Shown in pieces: positions 15,001 through 27,657 of a stretch of 64,000 nucleotides of DNA; position 1 is the first letter of the stretch, and each line of letters begins with the position of its first letter. The notes below the pieces were generated by a model. It saw only the letters and a list, made by a program, of their open reading frames with translations, was not told the DNA's origin and ran no database searches. The stretch is from Lumnitzera littorea. Taxonomy: Eukaryota > Streptophyta > Magnoliopsida > Myrtales > Combretaceae. The stretch spans positions 80,387,613 to 80,451,612 of the forward strand of contig JAMXBB010000004.1 of assembly GCA_024138015.1 (NCBI GenBank), in the 5' to 3' direction. Both the position numbers and the translations under genes were made by a program.

Positions 15001-16900
15001 TTTGACCCCCTTAGTGAGTCAGCTAATAAGGGCACTTTGCAAGTCTTCTTAAAATTTTTAGGCCATAGTAAGCTCAAGGGGCGCTTTGACCGCATTGGGG
15101 AGTTAGCTCATTAAGGGCACGTTCCAAGTGTTCTTCAAATTTCTAAGTCTTAGCCAGGTCATGGGGCGCTTTGGCCGCCTTGCTGAGTCAGCTCAATAAA
15201 GGCATGATCTAAGTCTTCCTCAAATTTTTAAGTCATAGCCAGCTCATGGGGCGCTTTGACTGCCGTAGTGAGTCAGCTCATTAATGATACGATCTAAGTC
15301 CTCTTCAAATTTTTAGGTCTTAGCCAGCTCAAGTGTGCTTTGACCGCCTTGGTGAGTCATCTCATTAATGGTACGATCCACGTCTTCTTGAAATTTTTAT
15401 TTCTAAGCTAGCTTATGGGGTGCTTTGACCGCCTTGGTGAGTCTGCTCATTAAGGGCACGATCTAAGTCTTCTTCAAATTTTTGGGTCTTAGCCAGCTTA
15501 TGGGGCGCTTTGACCGCCTTGCTAAGTCTGCCCATTGTGGGCACGATCTAAGATTTCTTCAAATTTTTAGGTCTTAGGCAGCTCAAGGGGCGCTTAGACC
15601 GGCTTGGTGAGTCAGCTCATTAAAGGCACGATCCAAGTCCTCTTCAAATTTTTAGGTCTAAGCCAGCTCATGGGGCGCTTTGACCGCCTTGGTAAGTCAA
15701 CTCAATAAGGGCACGATTCAAGTCTTCGTCAAATTTTTAGGTATTAGCCAGCTGAAGGGGCGCTTTGACCAGCTTGGTGAGTCAGCTCATTAAGGGCGCG
15801 GACCAAGTTTTCTTCAAATTTTTAGGTATTAGCCAACTCATGGGGCGCTTTCATTGGCTTGGTGAGTCAGGTCATTAAGGGCACAATCCAAGTCTTCATC
15901 AAATTTTTAGGTATTAGCCAGTTTAAAGGGCACTTTGACCGCCTTGGTGAGTCAGCACATTAAGGGCACGATCTAAGTCATCTTAAGATTTTTAGGTCTT
16001 AGCCAGCTCAAGGCGTGCTCTGACCGCTATGGTGAGTCATTTCATTAAGGGCACGATCCATGTCTTCTTCAAATTTTTAGGTCATAGCCAGATCAAGGGG
16101 CGCTTTAACCGCTTTGGTAAGTTAGCCCATTGAGGGCACGATCCAATTTTTCTTCAAATTATTATTTCTTAGCCAGCTCAAGGGGTGCTTTGACTGCCTT
16201 GGTGAGTCAGGTCATTCAAGGCACGATCCAAGTCCTCTTCAAATTTTTAGGTCTTAGCTAGCTCAAGTGTGCTTTGACCGCCTTGGTGAGTCATCTCATT
16301 AAAGGTACGATCCACGTCTTCTTGAAATTTTTATTTCTAAGCCATCTCATGGGGCGCTTTGACCGCTTTGGTGAGTCTGCTCATTAAGGGCACGATCCAA
16401 GTCTTCTTCAAATTTTTAAGTCTTAACCAACTCATGGGGCGCTTTGACCGCCTTGCTAAGTCTGTGCATTGTGGGCACGATCCATGATTTCTTCAAATTT
16501 TTACATCTTAGCCAGCTCAAGCGGCACTTAGACCTACTTGGTGAGTCAACTCATTAAGGGCGTGATCCAACTCCTCTTTAAATTTTTAGGTCTTAGCCAG
16601 CTCATGGGGTGCTTTGACCGCCTTTGTGAGTCAACTCATTAAGGGCACGATCCAAGACTTCTTTAAATTTTTAGGTCTTAGCTAGCTCAAGGGGCGCTTT
16701 GACCGCTTTGGTGAGTCAGCTCATTTAGGGCACGATCCAAGTCTTCTTCAAATTTTTAGGTCTTAGCCAACTCATGGGGCGTTTTGACCGCCTTGGTGAG
16801 TCTTCTCTTTAAGGGTACGATCGAAGTCTTCTTCAAATTTTTAGGTCTTAACCTGCTCAAGGGGCGCTTTGACCGCGTTGGTGAGCTAGCTCAGTAAGGG
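1..16900. repeat. Higher-order repeat block A (about 30-41 monomers per unit)
   Basis: Three rare monomer variants recur in the same order. Variant 1 (ACAATACA) is at 1793, 4169, 5189, 7906, 10365 and 13252. Variant 2 (TAGAAATT, once TGGAAATT) is at 1383, 2827, 6138, 8685, 11399 and 14285. Variant 3 (CAGCTAATAA or close) is at 3391, 6872, 9418, 12134 and 15020. Successive variant-3 sites are 3481, 2546, 2716 and 2886 bp apart, close to 41, 30, 32 and 34 monomers. Variant 1 at 4169 and 5189 is 1020 bp apart, exactly 12 monomers, pointing to an internal duplication in the longest copy. Related variants reappear on the far side of the retrotransposon. Confidence 0.85.
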
Positions 16901-16949
16901 CACGATCCAAGTCTTCTTTAAATTTGTAAGTTTTAGTGAGCTCAAGGGG

Positions 16950-19900
16950 CGCTTTGACAGCCTTGCTGAGTCAGCCCATTAAGGGCACGATCTAAGCCTT
17001 CTTCAAATTTCTACGTCTTAGCGAGCTCAAGGGGCGCTTTGATCGCCTTGGTGAGTCAACTCGTTAAGGGCACAATACAAGTCCTCTTCAAATTTTTAGG
17101 TTTTAGTCAACTCATGGGGCACTTTGATCGCCTTGGTGAGACAGCACATTAAGGGCACGATCCAAGTCTTCTTCAAATTTTTAGGTCTTAGCCAACTCAT
17201 GGGGCGCTTTTACCGCCTTGGTGAGTCAGCTCATTAAGGGTACGATGCAAGTTTTCTTTTAATTTTTAGGTTTTAGCCGGCTCATGGGGCGCTTTGACTG
17301 GCTTGGTGAGTCAGGTCATTAAAGGCATGATCTAGGTCTTCTTCAAATTGTTAGGACTTTGCCAGCTCATGCTGCGGTTTGACCGCCTTGGTGAGTCAGC
17401 TCATTAAGGGCACGATCTAAGTTTTCTTCAAATTTTTCCTTATTAGCCAACTCATGGGGCGTATTAACCGCCTTAGTGAGTCAACTCACTAAGGGCACGA
17501 TTCAAGTCTTCGTCAATTTTTTAGGTATTAGCCAGCTGAAGGGGCGCTTCGACCGCCTTGGTGAGTCACTTGATCAAGGGCACGGACCAAGTTTTCTTAT
17601 AATTTTTATGTATTAGCCAACTCATGGGGCGCTTTGATCGGCTTGGTGAGTCAGGTCATTAAGGGCACAATCCTAGTCTTCATCAAATTTTTTGGTATTA
17701 ACCAGCTCAAACGGCACTTTGACCGCCTTGGTGAGTCAGCACATTAAGGGCATGACTCAAGTCTTCTTCAAATTCTTCGGTCTTAGCTAGCTCATAGGGT
17801 GCTTTGGCCACCTTTCTGAGTCAGCTCAATATGGGGACGATCCATGTCTTGTTCAAATATTTACGTCTTAACCAGCTCATGGGGCGCTTCGACCGCCATG
17901 GTTAGTTAAGTCATTAAGGACTCGATCTAAGTCCTCTTCAAATTTCTAGGTCCTAGCCAGCTCAAGGGGCGCTTTGACCGCTTTGGTGAGTCAGCTCATT
18001 AAGGGTACGATCCACGACTTTTTCAAATTTTTTGTTCTTAGCTTGCTCTCGGGGCGCTTTGACTGCCTCGGTAAGTCAGCCCATTGAGGGCACAATCCAA
18101 GTATTCTTCATATTTTGAGGACTCAGCCAGCTCATGGGGCACTTTGATCGACTTGGTGAGTCAACTCATTAAGGATACGATCCAAGTCCTCTTCAAATTT
18201 TTATGTCGTAGCCGGCTCAAGGGGCGCTTTGACCGCCTTGCTGAGTCAGCCCATTAAGGGTACGATCTAAGCCTTCTTCAAATTTCTACGTCTTAGCGAG
18301 CTCAAGGGGCGCTTTGACCGCCTTGGTGAGTCAACTCGTTGAGGGCACAATACAAGTCCTCTTCAAATTTTTAGGTTTTAGTCAACTCATGGGGCACATT
18401 TTTTCGCCTTGGTGAGTCATCACATTAAGGGGACGATGCAAGTCTTCTTCAAATTTTTAGGTCTTAGCCAGCTCATGGGGCACTTTTACCGCCTTGGTGA
18501 GTCAGCTCATTAAGGGCACGATCCAAGTTTTCTTTAAATTTTTAGGTATTAGCCGGCTCATGGGGCGCTTTGATTGGCATAGTGAGTCAGGTCATTAAGG
18601 GCATGATCTAGGTCTTCTTCAAATTTTTAGGACTTTGCCAGCTCATGCTGCGGTTTGACTGCCTTGGTGAGTCAGCTCATTAGGGGCACGATCTAAGTTT
18701 TCTTCAAATTTTTCCTTATTAGCCAACTCATGGGGCGCATTAACCGCCTTAGTGAGTCAACTCATTAAGGGCACGATTCAAGTCTTCGTCAATTTTTTAG
18801 GTATTAGCCAGCTGAAGGGGCGCTTTGACCGGCTTGGTGAGTCAGCTCATCAAGGGCACGGACCAAGTTTTCTTCAAATTTTTATGTATTAGCCAACTCA
18901 TGGGGCGCTTTGATCGGCTTGGTGAGTCAGATCATTAAGGGCACAATCCTAGTCTTCATCAAATTTTTAGGTATTAGCCAGCTCAAAGGGCACTTTGATC
19001 GCCTTGGTGAGTCAGCACATTAAGGGCATGACTCAAGTCTTCTTTAAATTCTTCGGTCTTAGCTAGCTCATGGGGTGCTTTGGCCACCTTTTTGAGTCAG
19101 CTGAATAGGGGGACGATCCATGTCTTGTTCAAATTTTTACGTCTTAGCCAGCTCATGGGGCGCTTTGACCGCCATGGTGAGTCAGCTCATTAAGGACTCG
19201 ATCTAAGTCCTCTTCAAATTTCTAGGTCTTAGCCAGCTCAAGGGGCGCTTTGACCACTTTGGTGAGTCAGCTCATTAAGGGTACGATCTATGACTTTTTC
19301 AAATTTTTTGTTCTTAGCTTGCTCTTGGGGCGCTTTGACTGCCTTGGTAAGTCAGCCTATTGAGGGCACGATCCAAGTATTCTTCAAATTTTGAGGACTT
19401 AGCCAGCTTATGGGGCACTTTGATCGACTTGGTGAGTCAACTCATTAAGGACACGATCCAAGTCCTCTTCAAATTTTTATGTCGTAGCCGGCTCAAGGGG
19501 TGCTTTGACCGCCTTGCTGAGTCAGCCCATTAAGGGCACGATCTAAGCCTTCTTCAAATTTCTACGTCTTAGCGAGCTCAAGGGGCGCTTTGACCGCCTT
19601 GGTGAGCCAACTTGGTAAGGGCACAATACAATTCCTCTTCAAATTTTTTGGTTTTAGTGAACTCATGGGGCACTTTTTTTCGCCTTGGTGAGTCATCACA
19701 TTAAGGGCACGATGCAAGTCTTCTTCAAATTTTTAGGTCTTAGCCAGCTCATGGGGCACTTTTACCGCCTTGGTGAGTCAGCTCATTAAGGGCACGATCC
19801 AAGTTTTCTTTAAATTTTTAGGTATTAGCCGGCTCATGGGGCGCTTTGACTGGCTTGGTGAGTCAGGTCATTAAGGGCATGATCTAGGTCTTCTTTAAAT

Positions 19901-20778
19901 TTTTAGGACTTTGCCAGCTCATGCTGCGGTTTGACCGCCTTGGTGAGTCAGCTCATTAAGGGCACGATCTAAGTTTTCTTCAAATTTTTCCTTATTAGCC
20001 AACTCATGGGGCGCATTAACCGCCTTGGTGAGTCAACTCATTAAGGGCGCGATTCAAGTCTTTGTCAATTTTTTAGGTATTAGCCAGCTGAAGGGGCCCT
20101 TTGACTGCCTTGGTGAGTCAGCTCATCAAGGGCACGGACCAAGTTTTGTTCAAATTTTTATGTATTAGCCAACTCATGGGGCGCTTTAATCGGCTTGGTG
20201 AATCAGATCATTAAGGGCACAATCCTAGTCTTCATCAAATTTTTAGGTATTAGCCAGCTCAAAGGGCACTTTGACCGCTTTGGTGAGTCAACACATTAAG
20301 GGCATGACTCAAGTCTTCTTCAAATTCTTCGGTCTTAGCTAGCTCATGGGGTGCTTTGGCCACCTTTTTGAGTCAGCTCAATAGGGGGACGATCCATGCC
20401 TTGTTCAAATTTTTACATCTTAGCCAGCTCATAGGGCGCTTTGACCGCCATGGTGAGTCAGCTCATTAAGGACTCGATCTAAGTCCTCTTCAAATTTCTA
20501 GGTCTTAGCCAGCTCAAGGGGTGCTTTGACCGCTTTGGTGAGTCAACTCATTAAGGGTACGATCCACGAATTTTTCAAATTTTTTGTTGTTAGCTTGCTC
20601 TTGGGGCGCTTTGACTGCCTTGGTAAGTCAGCCCATTGAGGGCACGATCCAAGTATTCTTTAAATTTTGAGGACTTAGCCAGCTCATGGGGCGCTTTGAT
20701 CGACTTGGTGAGTCAGCTCATTAAGAACACGATCCAAGTCCTCTTTAAATTTTTATGTCGTAGCCAGCTCAAGGGGCG
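16950..20778. repeat. Higher-order repeat block B: 15-mer in three copies
   Basis: A clean higher-order repeat of 15 monomers, about 1276 bp, in three tandem copies. The variant GCTGCGGTTT lies at 17371, 18647 and 19923 (1276 and 1276 bp apart), and ACAATACA at 17072, 18347 and 19623 (1275 and 1276). Other monomers recur in the same order, including ones with CACGGACCAAG, CATGACTCAAG and ATTTTGAGGA. Copies 2 and 3 share a T-run near 18400 and 19676 that copy 1 lacks, so they are probably closest to each other. Edges are approximate, placed where variant order is lost; a diverged partial fourth copy may lie around 21.8-22.5 kb. Confidence 0.88.
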
Positions 20779-23700
20779 CTTTGACCGCCTTGGTGAGTCT
20801 TTTCATTAAGGGCACAATCCAAGTCTTCTTCAAATTTTTAGGTCTTAGCCAGCTCAAGGGGCGCTTTGACCGCCTTTGTGAGTCAGCTCATTAAGGCCAC
20901 GATCCAAGTCTTCTTCAAATTTTTAGGTCTTAGCCTGTACATGGGGTGCTTTGGCCGCCTTGCTGAGTCAGCTCATTATGGGTACGATCTAAGTCATCTT
21001 CAAATTTTTATGTCCTATCTAACTCAAGAGGTGCTTTGATCGTTTTGGTGAGTTACCTCATTTAGGGCATGATCCAAGTCTTCTTTAAATTTTTAGCTCT
21101 TAGCCAACTCAAGGGCCGCTTTGACCGCCTTGGTGAGTCAGCTCATTAAGGGTACGATGCAAGACTACTTCCAATTTTCAGGCCTTAGCGAGCTCAAGGG
21201 GCACTTTGATAGCCTTGGTGAGTCACCTCATTAGGGGCATAATCCAAGTCTTCTTCAAATTTTTAGGTCTTAGCCAGCTCAAGGGGCGCTTTGACTGCCA
21301 TGGTGAACCAGCTCATTAAGGGTACTATCTAAGTCTTCTTCAAATGTTTAGGTCTTACCCAGCTCAAGGTGCGCATTGACCGGCATGGTGAGTCAGCTCA
21401 TTAAGGGTACAATGCAAGTCTTCTTCAAATTTTTAGGTCTTAGCCAGCTCATGCTGCGCTTTGACCGCCTTTGTGGATCAGCTCATTAAGGGTACGATCT
21501 ATGTTCTCCTCAAATTTTTAGTTCTTAGCTAGCTCATGGGGTGCATTGACTGCCTTGGTGAGTCAACTCATTAAGGACACGATCCAAGTCTTCTTCAAGT
21601 TTTTATGTCTTAGCCATCTCATGGGGTGCTTTGACCACCTTTGTAAGTCAGCCCATTACGGGTACAATCCAATTTTTATTCAAATTTTTAGGTCTTAGCC
21701 AGCTCAAGGGGCGCTTTGACTGCCTTGGTGAGTCTTTTCATTGAGGGTACGATCCAAGTCTTCTTCAAATTTTTAGGTATTAGCCAGCTCAAGGGGCGGT
21801 TAGACCGGCTTGGTGAGTCAGCTCATTAAGGGCACGGACTAAGTTTTCTTCAAATTTTTAGGTATTAGCCAACTCATGGGGCACTTTGATCGGCTTCGTC
21901 AGTCAGGTCATTAAGGGTATGATCCTAGTCTTCATCAAAATTTTTAGGTATTAGCCAGCTCAAGGGGCGCTTTGACTGCCTTGGTGAGTCAACACATTAA
22001 GGGTACGACTCAAGTCTTCTTGAAATTCTTCGGTCTTAGCTAGCTCATGGGGTGCTTTGGCCGCCTTTCTAAGTTAACTCAATAAGGGGACGATCCAAGT
22101 CTTGTTCAAATTTTTACGTCATAGCCAGCTCATGGGGCGCTTTAACCACCATGGTGAGTCAGCTCATTAAGGACTCGATGTAAGTCCCCTTCAAATTTCT
22201 AGGTCTTAGCTAGCTCAAGGGGCGCTTTGACCGCTTTGATGAGTCAGCTCATTAAGGGTACAATCCACGTCTTTTTGAAATTTTTAGTTCTTAGGTAGCT
22301 CTTGGGGCGCTTTGACTGCCTTGGTAAGTCAGCCCATTGAGGGTACAATCCAAGTATTCTTCAAATTTTTAAGACTTAGCCAGCTCATGGGGTGCTTTGA
22401 CCGACTTGTTGAGTCAGCTCATTATGGACATGATCTAAGTCCTCTTCAAATTTTTATGTCGTAGCCGGCTCAAGGGGCGCTTTGACCGCCTTGGTGAGTC
22501 TTTTCATTATGGGCACGATCCAATTCTTCTTCAAATTTTTAGGTCTTAGCCAGCACATGGGGTGCTTTGGCCGCCTTGCAGAGTCAGCTCAATAACGGCA
22601 CGATCTAAGTCTTCTTCAAATTTTTATGTCCTATCCAGCTCAAGGGGTGCTTTGATTGCTTTGGTGAGTCAGCTCATTTAGGGCACGATCCAAGTTTTCT
22701 TCAAATTTTTAGCTCTTAGCCAACTCAAGGGGTGTTTTGACTACTTTGGTGAGTCAACTCATTAGGGGCACGATCCAAGTTTTCTTCAAATTTTTAGGTA
22801 TTAGCCGGTACATGGGGCGCTTTGACAGGCATGGTGAATCAGGTTATTAAGGGCACGATCCAAGTCTTTTTCAAATTTTTAGGACTTTGCCAGCTTATGT
22901 TGCGTATTGACCACCTTGGTGAGTCAGCTCATTAAGGGCACAATCTAAGTCTTCTTCAAATTTTTAGGGCTTAGCCAGGTCACGGGGCGCTTTGGCTGCC
23001 TTTCTGAGTTAACTCAATAAAGGCACGATCCAAGTCTTATTCAAATTTTTACGTCTTAGCCAGGTCCTGGGGCACTTTGACCGCCTTAGTGAATCAGCTC
23101 ATTAAGGACTCGATAAAAGTCCTCTTCAAATTTTTATGTCTTAGCTAGCTCAAGGGGCGCTTTGACCGCTTTGGTGAGTCAGCTCAGTAAGGGTACGATC
23201 CACGTCTTCTTCAAATTTTTAGTCCATAGCTAGCTCTTGGGGCGCTTTGACTGCCTTGGTGAGACAGCTCATTAAGGGCACGATCCAAGTCTTCTTCAAA
23301 TTTTTAGGTCTTAGCCAGCTCATGGGGAGCTATGACTGCTTTGGTGAGTCATCTCATTAAGGGCACGATGTAAGACTTCTTTAAATTCTTCGGCCATAGC
23401 GAGTCAAGGGGTGCTTTGTCCGCCTTGGTGAGTCAGCTCGTTAAGGGCATGATCCATGTCTTCTTCAAATTTTTAGGTCTTAGCCAGCTCATGAGGCGCT
23501 TTGACCGCTTTGGTGAGTCAGCTCTATAAGGGCATAATCCGAGCCTTCTACAAATTTTTAGGTCTTACCCAGCCCATGGGGTGCTTGGACCGCCTTGGTA
23601 AGTCAGCCCATTAAGGGCACGATCTAAGTTTTATTCAAATTTTTTGGTCTTTGCCAGCTCAAGGGGCGCTTTAACCGCGTTGGTGAGTCATTTCATTAGG

Positions 23701-26700
23701 GGCACGATCCAAGTCTTCTTCAAATTTTTAGGTCTTAGCCAGCTCAAGGGGCGCTTAGACTGGCTTGGTGAGTCAGCTCATTAAGGGCACGATCCAAGAT
23801 TTCTTCAATTTTTAGGTATTAGCCAACTCATGGGGCGCTTTGATCGACATGGTGAGTCAGGTCATTAAGGGCACGATCCTAGTCTTCATCAAATTATTAG
23901 GTTTTAGCCAGCTCAAGGGGCGCTTTGACCACCATGGTGAGTCAGCTCATTAAGGGCACGATCCAAGTCTTATTCAAATTTTTAGGTCTTAGCCATCTCA
24001 TGAGGCACTTCGACCGCCTTTCTGAGTCAGCTCAATAAGGACACGATCCAAGTCTTGTTCAAATTTTTAAGTCTTAGCCAACTCATGGGGCGCTTTGACC
24101 GCCTTGGTGAGTCAGCTCATTAAGAACTCGATCTAGGTCCTCTTCAAATTTCTAGGTCTTAACCAGCTCAAGGGGCGCTTTGACCGCTTTGGTGAGTCAG
24201 CTCGGTAAGGGTACGATCTACGTCTTCATCAAATTTTTAGTTCTTAGCTAGCTCTTGGGGCGCTTTAACTGCCTTGGTGAGTCAGCTCATTAAGGGCACA
24301 ATCCAAGTCTTCTTCAAATTTTTAGGTCTTAGCTATCTCATGGGGCGATTTGACCGCTTTGGTGAATCAACTCATTAAGGGCACGATGCAAGACATCTTC
24401 AAATTTCATAGGCCTTAGCTAGCTCAAGGGGTGCTTTGTCCGCCTGGGTGAGTCAGCTCATTAAGGGCACGATCCATGTCTTCTTCAAATTTTTAGGTCT
24501 TAGCCAGCTCATGAGGCGCTTTGACCGCTTTGGTGAGTTAGCTCAATAAGGGCACGATCCAAGCCTTCTGCAAATTTTTAGGTCTTAGCTAGCTCATGGG
24601 GCGCTTGGACCACCTTGGTGAGTCAGCTCATTAAGGACACGATCCAAGTCTTATCCAAATTTTTACGTCTTAGCCAGCTCATGGGGCGTTTTATATGCCT
24701 TGGAAAGTCAGCCCATTAAGGGCACGATCTAAGTTTTATTCAAATTTTTTAGTCTTTGCCAGCTTAAGGGGCGCTTTGACCGCCTTTGTGAGTCATTTCA
24801 TTAAGGGCACGATCCATGCCTTCGTCATATTTTTAGGTCTTAGCCAACTCAAGGGGCGCTTAGACCGGCTTGGTGAGTCAGCTCATTAAGGGCACGATCC
24901 AAGACTTCTTCAAATTTTTAAGTATTAGCCAACTCATGGGGCGCTTTGAGTGACTTGGTGTGTCAGGTCATTAAGGGCACGATCCTAGTCTTCTTCAAAT
25001 TTTTAGGTATTAGCCAGCTCAAGGGGCGCTTTAACCGCCTTGGTGAGTTAGCTCATTAAGGGCATGGTCCAAGTCTTCTTCAAATTTTTAGGTCTTAGCC
25101 AGCTCATGTGGTGCTTTGGCCGCCTTTCTGAGTCAGCTCAATAAGGGCACGAGGCAAGTCTTGTTCAAATTTTTAAGTCTTAGCCAGCTCATGGGGAGCT
25201 TTGACCGCGTTGGTGAGTCAGCTCATTAATGACTTGATCTAAGTCCTCTTCAAATTTTTAGGTCTTAGCCACCTCAAGGGGCAATTTAACCGCTTTGGTG
25301 AGTCAGCTCAGTAAGGGTACGTTCCACGTCTTCTTCAGATTTTTAGCTTTTAGCTAGCTCTTGGGGTGCTTTGACTGCCTTGGTGAGTTAGCTCATTAAG
25401 GGCACGATCCAAGTCTTCTTCAAATTTTTAGGTCTCAACCAGCTCATGGGGCGCTTTGACCGCTTTGGTGAGTCAGCTCATTAAGGGCACGATGCAAGAC
25501 TTCTTCAAATTCTTAGGCCTTAGCGAGCTCAAGGGGTGCTTTGTCCGCCTTGGTGAGTCAGCCCATTAAGGGCACGATCTTTGTCTTCTTCAAATTTTTA
25601 GGTCTTAACCAGCTCTTGAGGTGCTTTGACCGGTTTGGTGAGTCAGCTCAATAAGGGCACGATCCATGCCTTCTGCAAATTTTTAGGTCTTACCCAGCTC
25701 ATGGGGTGCTTGGACCGCCTTAGTGAGTCAGCTCATTAAGGACACGATCCAAGTGTTCTCCAAATTTTTACATCTTAGCCAGCTCATGGGGCGCTTTGAC
25801 GGCCTTGGTAAGTCAGCCCATTAAGGGGACGATCCAAGTTTTATTCAAATTTTTTGGTCTTTGCCAGCTCAAGGGGCGCTTTGACCGCCTTGGTGAGTCT
25901 TTTCATTAAGGGCGCGATCCAAGTCTTCTTCAAATGTTTAGGTCTTAGCCAGCTCATGGGGCGCTTAGACCGGCTTGGTGAGTCACCTCATTAAGGGCAC
26001 AATCCAAGTCTTCTTCAAATTTTTGGGTCTCAGCCAGCTCATGCTGTGCTTTTACCGCCTTGGTGAGTCAACCCATTAAGGACATGATCTAAGTTTTCTT
26101 CAAATTTTTAGGTATTAGCCGGCTCATGGGGCGCTTTGACCGGCTTGGTGAGTCAGGTCATTAAGGGCATGATCTAAGTCTTCTTCAAATTTTTAGGACT
26201 TTGCCAGCTCATGCTAGGCTTTGACCGCCTTGGTGAGTCAAATCATTAAGGACACGATCCAAGTTTTCTTCAAATTTTTCAATATTAGCCAGCTCAAGGG
26301 GCGCTTTGACTGCCTTGGTGAGACAGCTCATTATGGGCACGATCCAGGTTTTCTTCAAATTTTTAGGTATTTTCCAACTCATGGGGCACTTTGATCGGCT
26401 TGGTGAGTCAAGTCACTAAGGGCACGATCCTAGTATTCTTCAAAATTTTCGGTATTAGCTAGCTCAAGGGGCACGTTGATCGTTTTGGTGAGTCAGCTCA
26501 TTCAGGGCATGATCCAAGTCTTCTTCAAATTTTTAGGTCTTAGCCAGCACATGGGGCGCTTTGGCCACCTTTCTGAGTCAGCTCAACAAGGGCACGATCC
26601 AGGACATGTTCAAATTTTTATGTCTTAGCCAGCTCATGGGGTGCTTTGATCGCCTTAGTGAGTCAGCTCATTAAGGACTCGATTTAAGTCCTCTTCAAAT

Positions 26701-26892
26701 TTTTAGGGTTTAGCCAGCTCAATGGGCGCTATGACCGCTTCGGTGAGTCAGCTCAGTATGGGTACGATCCACGTCTTCTTCAAATTTTTACTTCTTCGCT
26801 AGCTCTTGGGGCGCTTTGACTGCTTTGGTGAGTCAGCTCATTAAGGGGATGATCCAAGTCTTCTTCAAAATTTTAAGTCCTAGTGAGCTCAT
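20779..26892. repeat. Higher-order repeat block C (11-17 monomers per unit)
   Basis: Less regular satellite with imperfect higher-order structure. A monomer with GTGCTTTGTC recurs at 23411, 24431 and 25536 (1020 and 1105 bp, exactly 12 and 13 monomers), and again at 28086, 2550 bp or 30 monomers on. A GCTCTTGG variant recurs at 22288, 23233, 24251, 25356 and 26802, with spacings of roughly 11 to 17 monomers. The integer spacing shows gain and loss of whole monomers. Block edges are approximate. Confidence 0.72.
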
Positions 26893-27657
26893 GGGGTGCT
26901 TTGGCCGCCATTCTGAGTCAACTCAATAAGGGCACAATCCAAGTCTTCTTCAAATTTTTATGTCTTAGCCAGCTCATGGGGCGCTTTGACCGCCTTGGTG
27001 AGTCAGCCCATTAAGGACATGATCTAAGTGGTCTTCAAATTTTTAGGTCTTAGCCAGCTCAAGGAGCGCTTTGACCGCTTTGGTGAGTCAACTCATTAAC
27101 GGTACGATCCACGTCTTCTTTAAATTTTTAGGTCTTAGCCAGCCCATGGGGCACTTTGGCTGCCTTTTTGAGTCAGCTCAATAAGGGCACTATCCAAGTC
27201 TTCTTCAAATTTTTAAGTCTTAGCCAACTCATGGGGCACTTTGACTGCCTTGGTGAGTCAGCTCATTAAGGACACAATCTATGTGCTCTTCAAATTTTTA
27301 GGTCTTAGCCAGCTCAAGGGGTGCTTTGACCGCTTTGGTGAGATAGCTCATTAACGGTACGATCCACGTCTTCTTCAAATTTTTAGGTCTTAGCCAGCTC
27401 ATGGGGCGCTTTGGCCACCTTTCTAAGTCAGCTCAATTAGGGCACTATCCAAGTCTTCTTCAAATTTTTAATTCTTAGCCAGCTCATGGGGCGCTTTGAC
27501 TGCCTTGGTGAGTCAGCTCATTAAGGACACGATCTAAGTGCTCTTCAAATTTTTAGGTCTTAGCCAGCTCAAGGGGTGCCTTGACCGCTTTGGTGAGTCA
27601 GCTCATTAAGGGTACGATCCATATCTTCTTCAAATTTTTAGCTCTTTGCCAACTGAT
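26893..27657. repeat. Trimeric higher-order repeat, three copies of 255 bp
   Basis: Three consecutive 255-bp units (26893-27147, 27148-27402, 27403-27657), each of three monomers in the same order: one with CTTTGGC in place of CTTTGAC, one with AAGTGCTCTTC-like sequence, and one ending in a TTAACGGTACGATCC-like start. The GTGCTCTT marker is at 27283 and 27538, with the related GTGGTCTT at 27028, exactly 255 bp apart. This is the shortest higher-order unit I found in the window. Confidence 0.85.

Noticed and set aside
3627..15114. Recurring plus-strand ORFs of about 60-97 codons with similar proteins across the satellite (also at 24695, 28091, 32283, 43943, 45961, 46283, 49196, 49787, 63097 and 63764)
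   Set aside because: They are one open frame of the satellite lasting just over two monomers; many start at TTG, not ATG. The 85-bp period shifts the frame each unit and a stop follows at a fixed place. Similarity between them is repeat similarity, not a gene family.
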